A stretch of 64,000 nt of DNA from assembly GCA_029246685.1 (NCBI GenBank), contig JAQWMR010000010.1, positions 248,001 to 312,000 of the forward strand, read 5' to 3'. The DNA comes from Acidimicrobiales bacterium. GTDB taxonomy: Bacteria > Actinomycetota > Acidimicrobiia > Acidimicrobiales > Aldehydirespiratoraceae. Below are positions 42,932 through 50,827 of the stretch, piece by piece (position 1 is the stretch's first letter; each line of letters starts with the position of its first letter). A model generated the notes under the pieces. The model had not been told where the DNA came from and made no database searches. It saw nothing but the letters and a program-made list of their open reading frames with translations. The position numbers and the translations under genes are program-made.

Positions 42932-44128
42932 TCACAGCGTCGCGAGCTGTGGACCCATCAAGTCGAGCATGTTGTCGCAGTAGAATTTCTGCCTGACGGT
43001 CTCGGAGCGATCACCGAGGCTGCGCTCGAAGCGGCCATACGGGTCGCGGCCGCCTTCCACGTGCGGGTAGTCGGACGAGAACAGGCAGATGTCGGGGCCG
43101 AGGTTGTCCGTGATCCAGCCCACGTCCTCGGTCGGGTAGGGCGTTGCGCGAACCTGCCGCTGGAGGTAGTCGGTCGGCCGGAGCGAGAGTCCCTGCAGCC
43201 GCTCCTCGTGGCGCACGAACGCGTCGAACGCCGACTCCATGCGCTTGGCGAAACTCGGCAGCCAGACCGCTCCCTGTTCGATCACACCGATTCGGAGGCC
43301 GGGGAATCGCTCCAGCACCCCGTCGAAGATCAGCGTGGCGAGCGTCTGCATGGGCGGGTGGGCGATGCCCATGTAGTCGACCGAGCGGAAGTTCTCCTCG
43401 CCGCCGTGGAAGTCGGGCGGGATCGGCAGGCCGTTGTTGAAGTACGCCGGCGACAGCAGCTCGCCGGTGCCACCGACGTGGAAGACGACCGGCACCTGCG
43501 CCTCTTCGGCCTGCACCCACACCGCGTCGAGGCCGATGTGTGACGGCGAGTGATCCGGTGGACAACCGGAGGCGACGAGCAGTGCGCCGGCCCCTGCGTC
43601 GATCGACTCCTGAGCGATCTTCGTGGCGATGTCGATGTCGAACAACGGCACGTAACAGGTGGACAACAACCGCTCGTCCACCGAACAGAACTCTGTCATG
43701 GCTCGGTTGTGGGCCCGGGCCACACCCGTCGCCAGCTCGGCGTCGCCCGAGTGTTCCCAGTCCCGGAGGCGCGTGTTGTGGAAGGTGTTGAACATGAGCT
43801 GCGATGACACGCCCATGTAGTCGAGCACGCGGGGCCGGTCTTGCGCTATGAACGAACCGGTCGCCGCGAAGTTCTTGCGCAGCATCACCTCACCGGCCTC
43901 GTCGGCTCGGTACTCGTCCGATTGGTGACGTTCGATCAGCCGGGCGAACGCGCTGTCGATGTCGGCGAGCTGCTCGTCGTTGTCGCCCGTCTGGCGGAGT
44001 TCGTTCGCGTATCCGGGCACCTCCACACGATCCCGGATCGACGGGTCGGCGTGGTCGCGGAGCCAGTTCGGCAACTCCATGATGTGGGCGTCGGCGTCGT
44101 GGACGACCCGGCCTTCGATGTAGCTCAT
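42932..44128 (-). CDS. Amidohydrolase family protein (PF04909-type)
   Basis: This is a 398-residue metal-dependent hydrolase/decarboxylase-like TIM barrel. HDADAHIMELP near the start gives the first metal motif, followed by VFHVGGTGE, IGVIEQGAVWLPSF and the late LFSSDYPHVEGGRDP carrying the catalytic aspartate. Members hydrolyse or decarboxylate aromatic or cyclic acids; the substrate here is unknown. It is just downstream of the iclR gene on the same strand, so it may also be under that regulator. Confidence 0.85.
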   Translation of the reverse strand: MSYIEGRVVHDADAHIMELPNWLRDHADPSIRDRVEVPGYANELRQTGDNDEQLADIDSAFARLIERHQSDEYRADEAGEVMLRKNFAATGSFIAQDRPRVLDYMGVSSQLMFNTFHNTRLRDWEHSGDAELATGVARAHNRAMTEFCSVDERLLSTCYVPLFDIDIATKIAQESIDAGAGALLVASGCPPDHSPSHIGLDAVWVQAEEAQVPVVFHVGGTGELLSPAYFNNGLPIPPDFHGGEENFRSVDYMGIAHPPMQTLATLIFDGVLERFPGLRIGVIEQGAVWLPSFAKRMESAFDAFVRHEERLQGLSLRPTDYLQRQVRATPYPTEDVGWITDNLGPDICLFSSDYPHVEGGRDPYGRFERSLGDRSETVRQKFYCDNMLDLMGPQLATL

Positions 44129-44139
44129 GCGGCCGCCTG

Positions 44140-44886
44140 TCAGTCGATGGCGAGGTGTTCGGCGATGCTCGCAGCTGCCTCCATCACGAGGATGCCGAGA
44201 TCGTGGGTTCGCTCCGGATCCGGGAACCGATAGGCGGGTCCATGGATGTGGACCGCTGACTCGACCGAGCCGTCGGGCTCGAAGATGGGTGCGGCGATCG
44301 AGTTGATGCCGTCGGCGAACTCCTCATAGACCCACGCGTATCCAATGCTGCGGACCTGTTCGAGACGATCGCGGATCTCGTCGGGGTCGACGATGGTCCA
44401 CGACGTGGTCCGGGTGAGGTCGGATCGCAGAAACGCGTCGAGCTTCTTGTCCGGCCAGTACGCCATTACCGCGAGACCCGAGGGAACGGCGTGGATCGGG
44501 CAGTTCTCGCCGGTCCAGTCGCGGACTTGGACCTCGGCTTCAGCATTGGCGTGGTCGAGGTAGTACATGTCGCGACCGTCGGGCACCGAGATGCCGGCTG
44601 TCTCGTTCGACCGCTCCATCAGTTCCAGGAGGTGGGGTCGGGCGGTGGCGACGAGGTTGCGCCCGGGCTGGGCCGCGCCGGCGATGTCGAGCAAGCCGTC
44701 GCCGAGCCGGTAGTCGCCGCCGATCTCGTTCTGGGTGACGGCGCCCTCTGTCTCGAGCGCGCTCAGGAGGCGGGCGACCGTGGACTTCGGCAGCTCGACG
44801 CGGTCGGCGAGATCCGTGACTCCCGCGGGCCCGAGCGCGAGCGCCCGTAGCAACGTGAACGCTCGCTCGATCGACTGCACCGACAT
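44140..44886 (-). CDS. IclR family transcriptional regulator, likely controller of the one-carbon regulon
   Basis: This 248-residue protein has an N-terminal winged helix (SVQSIERAFTLLRALALG, then GVTDLADRVELPKSTVARLL at about 22-41) and a C-terminal IclR effector domain (ETAGISVPDGRDMYYLDHAN, PIHAVPSGLAVMAY, INSIAAPIFEPDG). The ATG at 44886 is chosen at the start of homology. A perfect-type palindrome GTTCC-N7-GGAAC lies 28 bp upstream, indicating self-control. The same palindrome before serA/folC, fhs-metF and formate dehydrogenase makes this the best candidate for their regulator; the effector may be a folate-linked or methylated compound. Confidence 0.87.
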   Translation of the reverse strand: MSVQSIERAFTLLRALALGPAGVTDLADRVELPKSTVARLLSALETEGAVTQNEIGGDYRLGDGLLDIAGAAQPGRNLVATARPHLLELMERSNETAGISVPDGRDMYYLDHANAEAEVQVRDWTGENCPIHAVPSGLAVMAYWPDKKLDAFLRSDLTRTTSWTIVDPDEIRDRLEQVRSIGYAWVYEEFADGINSIAAPIFEPDGSVESAVHIHGPAYRFPDPERTHDLGILVMEAAASIAEHLAID

Positions 44887-44900
44887 CGGCACCACGGTAC

Positions 44901-44930
44901 GTTCCGTTTTCGCGTTCCACAATGCGGAAC
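44901..44930 (-). promoter_or_regulatory. IclR-type operator before the iclR gene
   Basis: GTTCCACAATGCGGAAC (44914-44930) matches the shared 17-bp element with one asymmetric base pair per arm. A further half-site GTTCCG (44901-44906) is 13 bp away towards the gene. The position 28 bp before the start codon fits autoregulation. Confidence 0.65.
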
Positions 44931-44965
44931 AGGTGCGCAACGAGACGGTGTGGAACGAGAACGCG

Positions 44966-46672
44966 TTACCGCTTGGCGATGATTGCTGCCGCCAACTGGT
45001 CGACCACCGCGTCAATAGCCACTCGGCTGGTCTCGCCCGACGCTCGAGGAGTGAACTCCACTTCGCCATCGGCGAGCGTCTTCGGGCCGATCGTGACCCG
45101 GTAGGGGATGCCGATCAGCTCGGCGTCGGCGAACTTCACGCCGGCTCGGGCGTCGCGGTCGTCGAGCAGGACGTCGATGCCGCTTTGGCGGAGCCCTTTG
45201 TAGAGCTCTTCGCCGGCCGCGACGGAGGCTTCATCCTTCATGCTCACGACGGTGACGACCGCTTCGTAGGGAGCGATGGAGAGCGGCCATATGAGCCCGT
45301 TGTCGTCGTGGTGTGTCTCGGCTGCGGCGGCCATCCCGCGACCGATGCCGATGCCGTAGCTGCCCATGACCAGCGTTCGCTTTGTACCGTCGGGATCGAG
45401 GACATGGGCGCCGAGCACCTCGGCGTATTGCGTGCCGAGTTTGAAGATGTGGCCGGCTTCGATGCAACGCGTGACGACGAGCGCGGTGGCGCAGGTCGTG
45501 CAGGACTCACCGGCGCCGACTTCGCGCAGATCGGCCCACTCGTCGACAGCGATGTCGCGCGCGACGTCCACGCCGGTCCAGTGCCAGTCGTCCTCGTTTG
45601 CGCCGGTGGTGAGACCGGCTCGGCCCTGCAGCGCGGGGTCAGCGATGATGCGGAGCCCCTGGACCTGAACGGCGCCGAGCGAGCCGGGGCTTGCGCCGAG
45701 ATGTTCGAGCGCCTCTTCCGGCGTGGCCGGGCGAATCTCGATGGCTCCGCTGTGATCCTGGAGCTTCTGCAGATTCAGTTTGTGATCACCGCGGACGAGC
45801 GCCAGCGTGATGGCGCCGTCGAGCACCATCACCATCGTCTTGATCTGTTGGTCGGCGGGCGCGCCGCCGTCCACCTGTTCGAGCGCGGCGATCGTCCGCA
45901 CGCCCGGAGTGGGGAAGCGCGTGAGCTCAGGCAGGTCGCGGTCCTCGATCGCGGGCAGCGCGGACGTGGCGCGCTCGACGTTGGCTGCGTAGTCGCAGTT
46001 CGGGCAGTGGACGACGTCGTCCTCTCCGGCAGGGGAGGGCACCATGAACTCCGTCGACCCGGACCCGCCCATCGCTCCCGAGGAGGCCTCAACGGGCATC
46101 GCCGGCAGCCCGAGCGCCTTGAAGATCCGGACATAGGCGTGGTGGTGCAGATCGAAGTTCTTGTCGAGCCCCGCCTCGTCGATGTCGAACGAGTACGAAT
46201 CCTTCATCGCGAACTCGCGGACCCGCAGCAGGCCACTCTTGGGGCGAGGTTCGTCGCGGAACTTCCATTGGATCTGGTACCAGATCTGGGGGATCGACTT
46301 GTAGGAGGTGATCTCCAGCGCAAGGTCGGTGAAGATCTCCTCATGGGTCATGCCGAGTGCGTTCTCAGCGCCCTTGCGATCGATGACGCGGAACATCTCG
46401 TCGCCCATCACGTCCCAGCGTCCGGACTTCTTCCAGATCGACGCGGGATGCATACCGGGCAGCAGAAACTCCTGACCACCGATGCCGTTCATCTCGTCGC
46501 GGACGATCGCGGCGACTTTCTCGTGCACCTTCAGGCCGAGCGGGAGAAGCGAGTAGTGGCCCGCATGGAGCTGACGGATGAAGCCGCCCTGGATGAGCAG
46601 CTTGTGGCTCGCGGCCTCGGCGTCGGCTGGCGCATCGCGCAGCGTGGGGATGAAGAGGTTCGACCAGCGCAT
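44966..46672 (-). CDS. proS: Proline-tRNA ligase (bacterial type with editing domain)
   Basis: This is a 568-residue class II synthetase. Motif 1 region (GGFIRQLHAGHYSLLPLG), motif 2 (IPQIWYQIQWKFRDEPRPKSGLLRVREFAMKDSYSF) and motif 3 (MGSYGIGIGRGMAAAAE) are intact. An inserted YbaK-like editing domain lies between motifs 2 and 3 (about 225-385), and the anticodon-binding domain is at the end. It is upstream of iclR on the same strand; 80 bp with an operator separate them. Confidence 0.96.
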   Translation of the reverse strand: MRWSNLFIPTLRDAPADAEAASHKLLIQGGFIRQLHAGHYSLLPLGLKVHEKVAAIVRDEMNGIGGQEFLLPGMHPASIWKKSGRWDVMGDEMFRVIDRKGAENALGMTHEEIFTDLALEITSYKSIPQIWYQIQWKFRDEPRPKSGLLRVREFAMKDSYSFDIDEAGLDKNFDLHHHAYVRIFKALGLPAMPVEASSGAMGGSGSTEFMVPSPAGEDDVVHCPNCDYAANVERATSALPAIEDRDLPELTRFPTPGVRTIAALEQVDGGAPADQQIKTMVMVLDGAITLALVRGDHKLNLQKLQDHSGAIEIRPATPEEALEHLGASPGSLGAVQVQGLRIIADPALQGRAGLTTGANEDDWHWTGVDVARDIAVDEWADLREVGAGESCTTCATALVVTRCIEAGHIFKLGTQYAEVLGAHVLDPDGTKRTLVMGSYGIGIGRGMAAAAETHHDDNGLIWPLSIAPYEAVVTVVSMKDEASVAAGEELYKGLRQSGIDVLLDDRDARAGVKFADAELIGIPYRVTIGPKTLADGEVEFTPRASGETSRVAIDAVVDQLAAAIIAKR

Positions 46673-46710
46673 GGCCCGTCACCGTACCTGGTGGGCGCGG
46701 CAGCTCCCTG

Positions 46711-47226
46711 CTACTTCTGGTCCCGCTCCCGGCGGTGTTTGCGCATCTGTTCGGCCGCCCGTGCGGAGGCGTCGGCGATGACGTGGCGTTCGCGGTCGGT
46801 CCACTGCGACAGCAGGTGGTCCTCGATCAGCATCGCGTGGCCGACAGAAGCATCGGCGAGCACCCCGGCACCGTCATCCAGAAGGACGGCGACGATCCCC
46901 CGCTTGTCCCTCTCCGCGGAGCGACGGGTGATCCAGCGGCGTCGCTCGAGACGGTCGAGTGTGTGGGTCAGCTTCGACTTCGACGACACGCAGAGCTCCG
47001 CGAGTTCGCGTAGCCGCATCTCGCCTCCGTTGCCGTCGAGGCGAACCAGCACTTCGTAGTCGGTGAGGGTCATACCGTGTTCATCGGCGAGATGCCGGGC
47101 GAGGATCTCCTCGATCAGGCGAGCCGCGTCGAAGAAGCGGGTAAAGGTGAACAGGTCGTCCGTGGTGAGGTGACGGCCCGTCCCGGCGAGATCGGCGGGG
47201 TCGTACTCGGGCCGCTCGAGAGTCAT
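46711..47226 (-). CDS. MarR family transcriptional regulator
   Basis: This 171-residue winged-helix protein contains MTLTDYEVLVRLDGNGGEMRLRELAELCVSSKSKLTHTLDRLERRRWITRR with the wing SAERDKRGIVAVLL. ATG 47226 overlaps the stop of the DUF2231 gene by 4 nt. No ligand is known, and its target may be the small membrane protein and lipoprotein upstream in the same run. Confidence 0.85.
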   Translation of the reverse strand: MTLERPEYDPADLAGTGRHLTTDDLFTFTRFFDAARLIEEILARHLADEHGMTLTDYEVLVRLDGNGGEMRLRELAELCVSSKSKLTHTLDRLERRRWITRRSAERDKRGIVAVLLDDGAGVLADASVGHAMLIEDHLLSQWTDRERHVIADASARAAEQMRKHRRERDQK

Positions 47227-47684
47227 TGCAGGACGCCGTCCCAGACGATCCTCGACCCCTCGTGTCCGGCCCGAATGATCCACGTCGTCGCCAACACGCC
47301 GATCACAGCAGTGAACGCCATCGCTCCTTGCAGCACCACTTCTCGGTCGGCGTACCTCGTCATTCGCTGCAGTACGGCAACTCCGAGCGCTGCCGCGAAG
47401 AACGCGATGGTGAACCAGACCGCCGTCTCGGCCAACTGTTGGTGCTCTTCGGCGAGCGGACCGATCCGCGACGACAGCACCTCATTGAGCTCTTCCCCCG
47501 AGCGGGCCGCGAGCACGGCGCCCAGCGCGCCGATGAAGGCGGCCGCCGCGAGCGCCGTGCTCGCCTGCGCCCGCCAGGCTCGGCGCCCAGCCAACGCCAC
47601 CGCGACGACGGCGTTCACGGGCACGAGAACAAGGGGGAGGTGAATGAAGAACGGGTGAGCGGGAAGGTCGAACAGCGAACGCAT
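47223..47684 (-). CDS. DUF2231 membrane protein
   Basis: This is a 153-residue protein with four transmembrane helices. The family opening HPFFIHLPLVLVPV is present (conserved HP and H-P residues that may bind heme or metal). It follows the cupredoxin-like lipoprotein by 10 bp and overlaps the MarR gene, so the three form a small operon. This combination of a copper-type lipoprotein and DUF2231 suggests a redox role at the membrane, which is inference. Confidence 0.8.
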   Translation of the reverse strand: MRSLFDLPAHPFFIHLPLVLVPVNAVVAVALAGRRAWRAQASTALAAAAFIGALGAVLAARSGEELNEVLSSRIGPLAEEHQQLAETAVWFTIAFFAAALGVAVLQRMTRYADREVVLQGAMAFTAVIGVLATTWIIRAGHEGSRIVWDGVLQ

Positions 47685-47694
47685 CAGGTAGCGG

Positions 47695-48249
47695 TCACCC
47701 CACGCTGACGGAGAGGGTCTGGCCGCTTGCGGCGTGACTGTTCGGCCCGAATGCGATGTTGCAGAAGAGGACGTAGTCGCCGGGCGCCAGGTCGAACCCG
47801 ACCTCGGTCATCGCGCCGGCATCCAGGATTTCGGTCTTGCCGAGGAAGTCGGCGCCGAGGGCTTCCTCGTCGATTGCTCCGGTCTCGAGCTTCGGCAGAT
47901 CTTCGTAGCTGGTGCCCATGGCAATGCCGAACTCATGGGGGAACTGGCCTTCGTTGGTGACGGCGAAGGTCTGGACGCCGGCAGCGATGTCGCCGTCGAC
48001 AGTGACACTGAACTCGGCGAGCCCGACTGCGGTCGGTCCGGCGGGAGCGTCGTCCGGCTCGTCGACCGGGGTGCTCGTGTCGTCGGCGTGATCATCGTCG
48101 ACGATTTCTGACTCCGCGGGATCGTCGGCCGGCGCTTCTGTTGTGGTCGTTGTGGTGGTCGTCTCCGGGGGATCGGATGATTCGCTGTCGTCGCCACAAG
48201 CGGCGAAGAAGAGGGCGGCGATGGCGATGAGAGCAGCAATACGGCGCAA
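47695..48249 (-). CDS. Lipoprotein with cupredoxin-like domain
   Basis: TTG 48249, preceded by GAGG 5 nt away, starts MRRIAALIAIAALFFAACGDD, a lipoprotein signal with an FAAC lipobox. A Thr-rich and Asp/Pro-rich linker follows, then a domain of about 100 residues with FPHEFGIAMG, DYVLFCNIAF and SHAASGQ. These give His, Cys and His at copper-ligand positions of cupredoxins; the usual methionine appears to be Gln. It is 184 residues long and exported to the outside of the membrane. Confidence 0.72.
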   Translation of the reverse strand: MRRIAALIAIAALFFAACGDDSESSDPPETTTTTTTTEAPADDPAESEIVDDDHADDTSTPVDEPDDAPAGPTAVGLAEFSVTVDGDIAAGVQTFAVTNEGQFPHEFGIAMGTSYEDLPKLETGAIDEEALGADFLGKTEILDAGAMTEVGFDLAPGDYVLFCNIAFGPNSHAASGQTLSVSVG

Positions 48250-48355
48250 GGGGGCCTCGGATCTGATTGGTTGGCTAGTTGAATACTGGACGACAATCTT
48301 GCAGGTCGTCGGCGGTGCAACGTAGCGCACGCTTCGGCGCAGCTAGTTTCGGTTC

Positions 48356-48825
48356 ATGAGTCGGAAGGCGCTCGCCTGGGTTGTCGCCGCGCCCGTCGCG
48401 GCGGCCGTGATCGCGCTCATGCTCGATGGGCCTGACCGTCAGGCGGTCCAGCCGATCGGGCGTGCCCAGGGCGACGCCTCAGTGGAGATAGAACTCCACG
48501 ATCCGTGGGTCAACGACGCGGTCACCCGAGCGTGGGCAGTGGATCCCGTCACGACCGTCGGCAATGCGATCGCACACAACGACGAGCAGCGACGCAGGTG
48601 TTTCTCGAAGTCGGCGGCTACGACGCGGTCGTCGTCTACTCCCTCTTCCCGTCGTGCGGCATCGCCCCGGAGATCCGCGCTCGCCGTTGGGATGACCGCG
48701 TTGCAGTCGACCTGAAGAGCATCGGAGGCTGCGACGGCGAGATGCGCCACGTACGCGCGATCGGCTTGGAGCTCGCCCACGGGGTTGACGCGACGCTGCT
48801 CACGGCGAGCCATCAGGACCCGTGA
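48356..48825 (+). pseudogene. Exported small protein, frameshifted
   Basis: ATG 48356 begins a signal-like sequence (SRKALAWVVAAPVAAAVIAL) followed by a domain reading VEIELHDPWVNDAVTRAWAV and NAIAHNDEQ. At about 48597 the frame must shift by one base to continue ATQVFLEVGGYDAVVVYSL, FPSCGIAPEIRARRWDDRV and AIGLELAHGVDATLLTA to the TGA at 48823. A lost G (CAGGCG to CAGCG) would explain it. The family is not recognised. It ends just before the formate dehydrogenase operators. Confidence 0.6.
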
Positions 48826-48851
48826 AACCGTTCTCCATGCCGTTCCCTAGT

Positions 48852-48886
48852 GTTCCGTGATGCGGTACCGTTCCGCTATGCAGAAC
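48852..48886 (+). promoter_or_regulatory. Two tandem IclR-type operators over the formate dehydrogenase start
   Basis: GTTCCGTGATGCGGTAC (48852-48868) and GTTCCGCTATGCAGAAC (48870-48886) each differ from symmetry at one position and are 18 bp apart, as at fhs. All candidate start codons (GTG 48857, ATG 48860, ATG 48878) lie within them. Either the message is leaderless or the regulator binds at the very start of the transcribed region. Confidence 0.65.
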
Positions 48887-50827
48887 GCCGGGCCGGGGAC
48901 ACGTCGCCGTCGCAAGGGGAAGACCTACGGTCGACCGCTCGCTCGACTCACCACGCCAATGATCCGCGAGAACGGCGAACTCCGGAAGGCGACGTGGGAC
49001 GAGGCGCTCACCCGCGCGGCCGACGGGTTCGCCGCGATTCGCGACGAGCACGGGCCCGAAGCACTCGGCATGTTCAGCTGCTCGAAGAGCACGAACGAAA
49101 TGAACTACGCCGCGCAGAAGTTCATGCGGACGGCGATCGGGTCGAACAACATCGACTCCTGTAATCGAACTTGACACGCTCCTTCCGTCGTCGGTCTGGC
49201 GACAGTGTTCGGAGCGGGCGGGGGCACCTCGTCGTACGAAGAGATCGAGGAGACCGATGTCATCCTGCTGTGGGGATCGAACGCCCGTGAGGCCCACCCG
49301 ATCTTCTTCCATCACCTGCTGAAGGGCCTCGACAACGGCGCCCGCATGTATGCGGTGGACCCTCGGCGAACGAGCTCCGCGAAGTTCGCGGACGCGTGGC
49401 TCGGCCTCGACGTCGGCTCCGACATCGCCATGGCCAACGCCGTCGGCCGCGAGATCATCGCCGCCGATCTGCATGACAAGGAGTTCATCGCCCACTCGTC
49501 CGAAGGTTTCGAGGCGTACAAGGCTCACGTCGAGCCGTACACCCTCGCCGAAGGCGAGCGTCTCACTGGCGTGCCAGCCGGGGCGATCAAGGAGATGGCG
49601 CACGCCTACGCGACTGCGGAGACGGCGCAGATCCTCTGGACGCTCGGCATCACCGAACACCACAACGCCGTCGAGAACGTCCTCTCCCTCTGCAATCTCG
49701 CCCTGCTCACCGGCCACATCGGCCGATGGGGGAGCGGCCTCGTGCCTCTCCGCGGGCAGAACAACGTGCAGGGCGGGGGCGACATGGGTTCGCTGCCGAA
49801 CAAGTTCCCCGGCTTCCAGGACATCGGAGATCCCGAGGCGCAGGCCAAGTTCGAGGTCGCCTGGGGCATGAAGCTCCCCGATCAGCCGGGCCTCCATCTG
49901 ACGCTCATGTTCGAGGCGATGGAGGAAGGATCGATCAAGGGCGTCTACGTGATCGGTGAAAACCCGGCCGATAGCGAGGCCGACGTCGAACATGCGCGAA
50001 CGCTGCTCCAGGGCCTCGACATCCTCGTGGTGCAGGACATCTTCATGACCCGAACCGCTGAGATGGCCGATGTCGTACTGCCTGCGTCGGTCGGATGGGC
50101 CGAGTGCGACGGCACGGTCACGTCGTCGGAGCGCCGGGTCCAGCGGGTGCGACCCGCCGTCTCGCCCCCGGGGGAATGCATGCACGACCACGAAATCATC
50201 AGGGAGCTCGCCACCCGTCTCGGCGTCGACTGGGGCAGGCCCTCGCCGATGGACCTCTGGGACGAGCTGCGTACGCTGTCGCCGCTTCACGCGGGCATGA
50301 GTTACGAACGACTGGAGTCCGAGGGCGGTCTGCAATGGCCGTGCCCGGACCTCGACCATCCCGGCTCGCCGTTCCTGCACGGCTGGCTCTACGAGGAAGG
50401 CCTCGGCGGCCGCGGACCGGCGCCGTTCAGCATCACCAACTTCGAAGGCCCGAAGGAGCAGCTCACCGAGGAGTTCCCCTTGCGCCTCACGACGGGCCGC
50501 GCGCTCGACAGCTTCAACACGGGCGTGCAGTCCAACGCCTTCGCATCGCCGATTCGCTACGGCGAGGAGATCGACGTCAACCCGGCTGACGCCGACCGTC
50601 TCGGGATCGCGGACGGCGAGCGCGTGACCGTGTCCTCGCCGCGCGGGTCCGTGGAGATGGATGTGCGCATCCAAGTCGACCTGCCCGAGGGGCTCACATT
50701 CACCACGTTCCATTTCCCGGAGCTCGTCGACATCAATCTCCTCACCAACGACGAATGGGATCCCCGCTCGGGCACCGCCGAGTTCAAGGCCGCAGCGATT
50801 CGGATCGAGAAGATCGCGAATGGCTGA
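48878..50827 (+). CDS. Formate dehydrogenase catalytic (Mo/W-bis-MGD) part, selenocysteine-containing
   Basis: Read through the TGA at 49172-49174, the gene encodes 649 residues with selenocysteine 99 in NNIDSCNRT-Sec-HAPSVVGLATVFGAG. Cys or Sec followed by His is the active site that binds the metal and formate in FdhF-type enzymes. Downstream are ETDVILLWGSNAREAHP, HIGRWGSGLVPLRGQNNVQGG, VVLPASVGWAECDGTVTSSERR and a C-terminal cofactor-binding domain (LRLTTGRALDSFNTG; INPADADRLGIADGER-type). The [4Fe-4S] N-terminal segment normally fused here is missing and is coded by the last gene of the operon. It overlaps the next gene by 8 nt. The start codon is uncertain. Confidence 0.88.
49172..49203 (+). 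promoter_or_regulatory. Bacterial SECIS element with its TGA
   Basis: TGA (49172-49174) is followed after exactly 18 nt by the loop GGTCT (49193-49197), closed by a 6-bp stem GTCGTC (49187-49192) with GGCGAC (49198-49203). The sixth pair set includes one G-U. Loop sequence and 18-nt spacing are the same as I know for E. coli fdhF, where SelB binds this loop. This directs selenocysteine insertion in place of termination. Confidence 0.85.

Noticed and set aside
49172..49205. The formate dehydrogenase interruption as a pseudogene stop
   Set aside because: The frame, the active-site position, the following His and the SECIS hairpin all agree with selenocysteine; no other lesion is present in the operon.
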